Origin: GCA-2717185 sp964474755 | GTDB taxonomy: Bacteria; Pseudomonadota; Alphaproteobacteria; UBA8366; GCA-2717185 | Direction of reading: 5' to 3' | NCBI GenBank assembly: GCA_964474755.1 | Contig: CAYYUG010000115.1 | Location: 1 to 7,117 of the forward strand | DNA: 7,117 bases | Shown: piece after piece, positions 5,742 through 7,117 of the stretch | Position numbering within the stretch: the stretch's first letter is position 1 | How the letters are laid out: each line of letters begins with the position of its first letter | Translations under genes and position numbers: made by a program | The notes under the pieces: generated by a model | Databases searched by the model: none | What the model was told of the DNA's origin: nothing | Seen by the model: only the letters and a program-made list of their open reading frames with translations

Positions 5742-7117
5742 ATGAAACGATCTTCCAGTCAGGCCGGCTTAGACAATTTGAATTCCCGCGTTCGCGAGGA
5801 CCTAACCTATTTGATGCTGCCCTCAAAACCATGGGTGCCGCGGCAAACCCATAACGGGGAGCCTGTCCGGGATGTTATCATCATTGGTGCGGGTATGTGT
5901 GGTATCGCGGTGCTGGCGCAATTGCAGCTTGCCGGGATCGACAACAGCATCGCCTATGACCAAGCTGACCAAGGCCTCGAAGGCCCTTGGATCACCTCTG
6001 CGCGGATGAAATCGCTGCGCTCGCCAAAGGCGCTGACTGGCCCTGCGCTGGGTCTGCCTTCCCTGACCTTTCGAGCCTGGTATACAGCGCAGTTCGGTGC
6101 TGAGGCTTGGGAGCAGCTTGGGAAAATTCCCAAGGAACAGTGGATGGAATATCTGGTTTGGTATCGTCACATCTTGGAGCTGCCGATCGAAAATGGGTTG
6201 CGCTTGTTGGATATCCGGGCGGCGACAGATGAACTGGTCGAGGTGTGTTTGCTAGGCGAGAACGGTGGTCGCAGGGAATACACCCGGCATTTGGTTTTGG
6301 CGACGGGGCGTTCTGGGCTCGGTGGAGCCTATGTTCCGGGCTTTCTTGATGGACTAGCCTCCTCGTTCTGGGCGCATGGTGCCGACGAGATTAATTTTGC
6401 TGCGTTGAAGGGCAAGGACGTAGCAGTCATCGGAGCAGGCGCCACGGCGATGGACAATGCTGGCACCGCGCTTGAACATGGCGCTGCCTCGATTAGCCTG
6501 CTGATCCGCCGGAAGGAAATGCCGCGGATCAACAAGATGACTGGCATTGGCAGCCAGGGGGTCGTGCATGGCATTCGCGATTTGCCGGACGCTTGGAAAT
6601 GGAAGTTTTTTGATTATGTGGCCAAGGCGCAGACCCCGCCGCCTCAGAGCTCTACTTTGCGCGTCTCACGCCACCCAAATGCACGCTTCTACTTAGATTG
6701 TGCTGTCACTGGTGTCCGCACTGACGGTAACCGGGTGGTCGTTGAGACAAATCAGGTCCCGTTCGAGGTCGATTTCGTTATTGCGGCAACGGGGTTCCGC
6801 AATGATTTTTTTGGACGGCCGGAATTCTCTAGTATCGCGCCTTACATAAAGTTGTGGGGCGATGGCGTTTACACTTCAGAAATGGGAACGGCGCATAAGT
6901 TTCTAATCGACTCGCCATATCTCGGCGAGACATTTGAGTTTTTGGAGAAGGAGCCGGGTGCCTGCTCAATCTTATCGCGGATCCACTGTTTCAACGATGC
7001 GGCGATGCTGAGTCATGGCAAGCTCTCAGGTGACATCCCGGCCGTCTCAGCCGGTGCAGATCGGCTCATGCGTGGAATTGCGGCGTCCTTGTTCAACGCT
7101 GACCGAGAAATACAGTT
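5742..7117 (+). CDS. FAD/NAD(P)-binding oxidoreductase, flavin monooxygenase-like (3' truncated by window edge)
   Basis: The frame is open from the ATG at 5742 to the window end: 458 complete codons with no stop, so the C-terminus is missing. It has a two-dinucleotide-fold flavoprotein architecture. The FAD site is VIIIGAGMCG (G49, G51, G54), preceded by an N-terminal extension (about 1-43). A GLEGPW segment (78-83) stands where flavin monooxygenases carry GGxW. LATGR (187-190) is followed by a second Rossmann motif VAVIGAGATAMD (228-238) with a GxGxxA pattern, consistent with NADPH. IAATGF (347-352) is the ATG motif near the flavin. Such enzymes reduce FAD with NADPH and oxygenate a substrate. 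The FxGxxxH(W/Y) fingerprint of Baeyer-Villiger and FMO enzymes is not intact: the region reads FLDGLASSFWAH (201-212). The exact reaction is therefore open. No clear Shine-Dalgarno precedes 5742. TTG 5811 or ATG 5814 follow a GCGAGGA (5794-5800), but a start there would trim the N-terminal extension. It lies 40 bases after the CoA-transferase. Confidence 0.9.
   Translation, partial: MKRSSSQAGLDNLNSRVREDLTYLMLPSKPWVPRQTHNGEPVRDVIIIGAGMCGIAVLAQLQLAGIDNSIAYDQADQGLEGPWITSARMKSLRSPKALTGPALGLPSLTFRAWYTAQFGAEAWEQLGKIPKEQWMEYLVWYRHILELPIENGLRLLDIRAATDELVEVCLLGENGGRREYTRHLVLATGRSGLGGAYVPGFLDGLASSFWAHGADEINFAALKGKDVAVIGAGATAMDNAGTALEHGAASISLLIRRKEMPRINKMTGIGSQGVVHGIRDLPDAWKWKFFDYVAKAQTPPPQSSTLRVSRHPNARFYLDCAVTGVRTDGNRVVVETNQVPFEVDFVIAATGFRNDFFGRPEFSSIAPYIKLWGDGVYTSEMGTAHKFLIDSPYLGETFEFLEKEPGACSILSRIHCFNDAAMLSHGKLSGDIPAVSAGADRLMRGIAASLFNADREIQ

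Noticed and set aside
5386..6170. Minus-strand open frames across the CoA-transferase end and the flavoprotein start
   Set aside because: The plus-strand frame here encodes a clear FAD-binding protein and the CoA-transferase C-terminus; the antisense translations have no family features.

Overview
The window is one strand of tightly packed, co-directional bacterial genes. Base composition is moderately GC-rich (high fifties percent by eye). The style of the MutS tail and of the enzymes suggests an alphaproteobacterium. That placement is an inference from protein style only; no rRNA or other phylogenetic marker apart from mutS is present.

Layout, all on the + strand: (1) 3-1508, the C-terminal part of DNA mismatch repair protein MutS, cut by the left edge. 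(2) 1523-2317, a short-chain dehydrogenase/reductase-fold protein whose Ser-Tyr-Lys active-site positions all appear replaced. (3) 2359-3021, a Nu-class (YfcG/YghU-like) glutathione S-transferase. (4) 3111-4466, a MATE-family multidrug/sodium antiporter. (5) 4493-5701, a class III (CaiB/BaiF, Frc-type) CoA-transferase. (6) 5742 to the right edge, a flavin-dependent monooxygenase-like FAD/NAD(P)-binding oxidoreductase, truncated by the window. Gaps between genes are 14, 41, 89, 26 and 40 bases, so no gene-free stretch exceeds 300 bases. I found no tRNA, rRNA, CRISPR, insertion sequence or phage feature.

Functionally, a housekeeping repair gene is followed by five genes from detoxification, catabolic or efflux families. 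A plausible reading is a small accessory cluster that handles an organic acid or xenobiotic: CoA activation by the CoA-transferase, oxygenation by the flavoprotein, thiol chemistry by the GST, export by the MATE pump, and an SDR-fold protein of uncertain activity. No substrate can be named from the sequence, and the genes may simply be neighbours. The 89-base gap before the MATE gene is the most likely place for an internal promoter or regulatory element, and it contains two mutually exclusive small hairpins next to the start codon. The most unusual single observation is the SDR protein without the usual catalytic residues.
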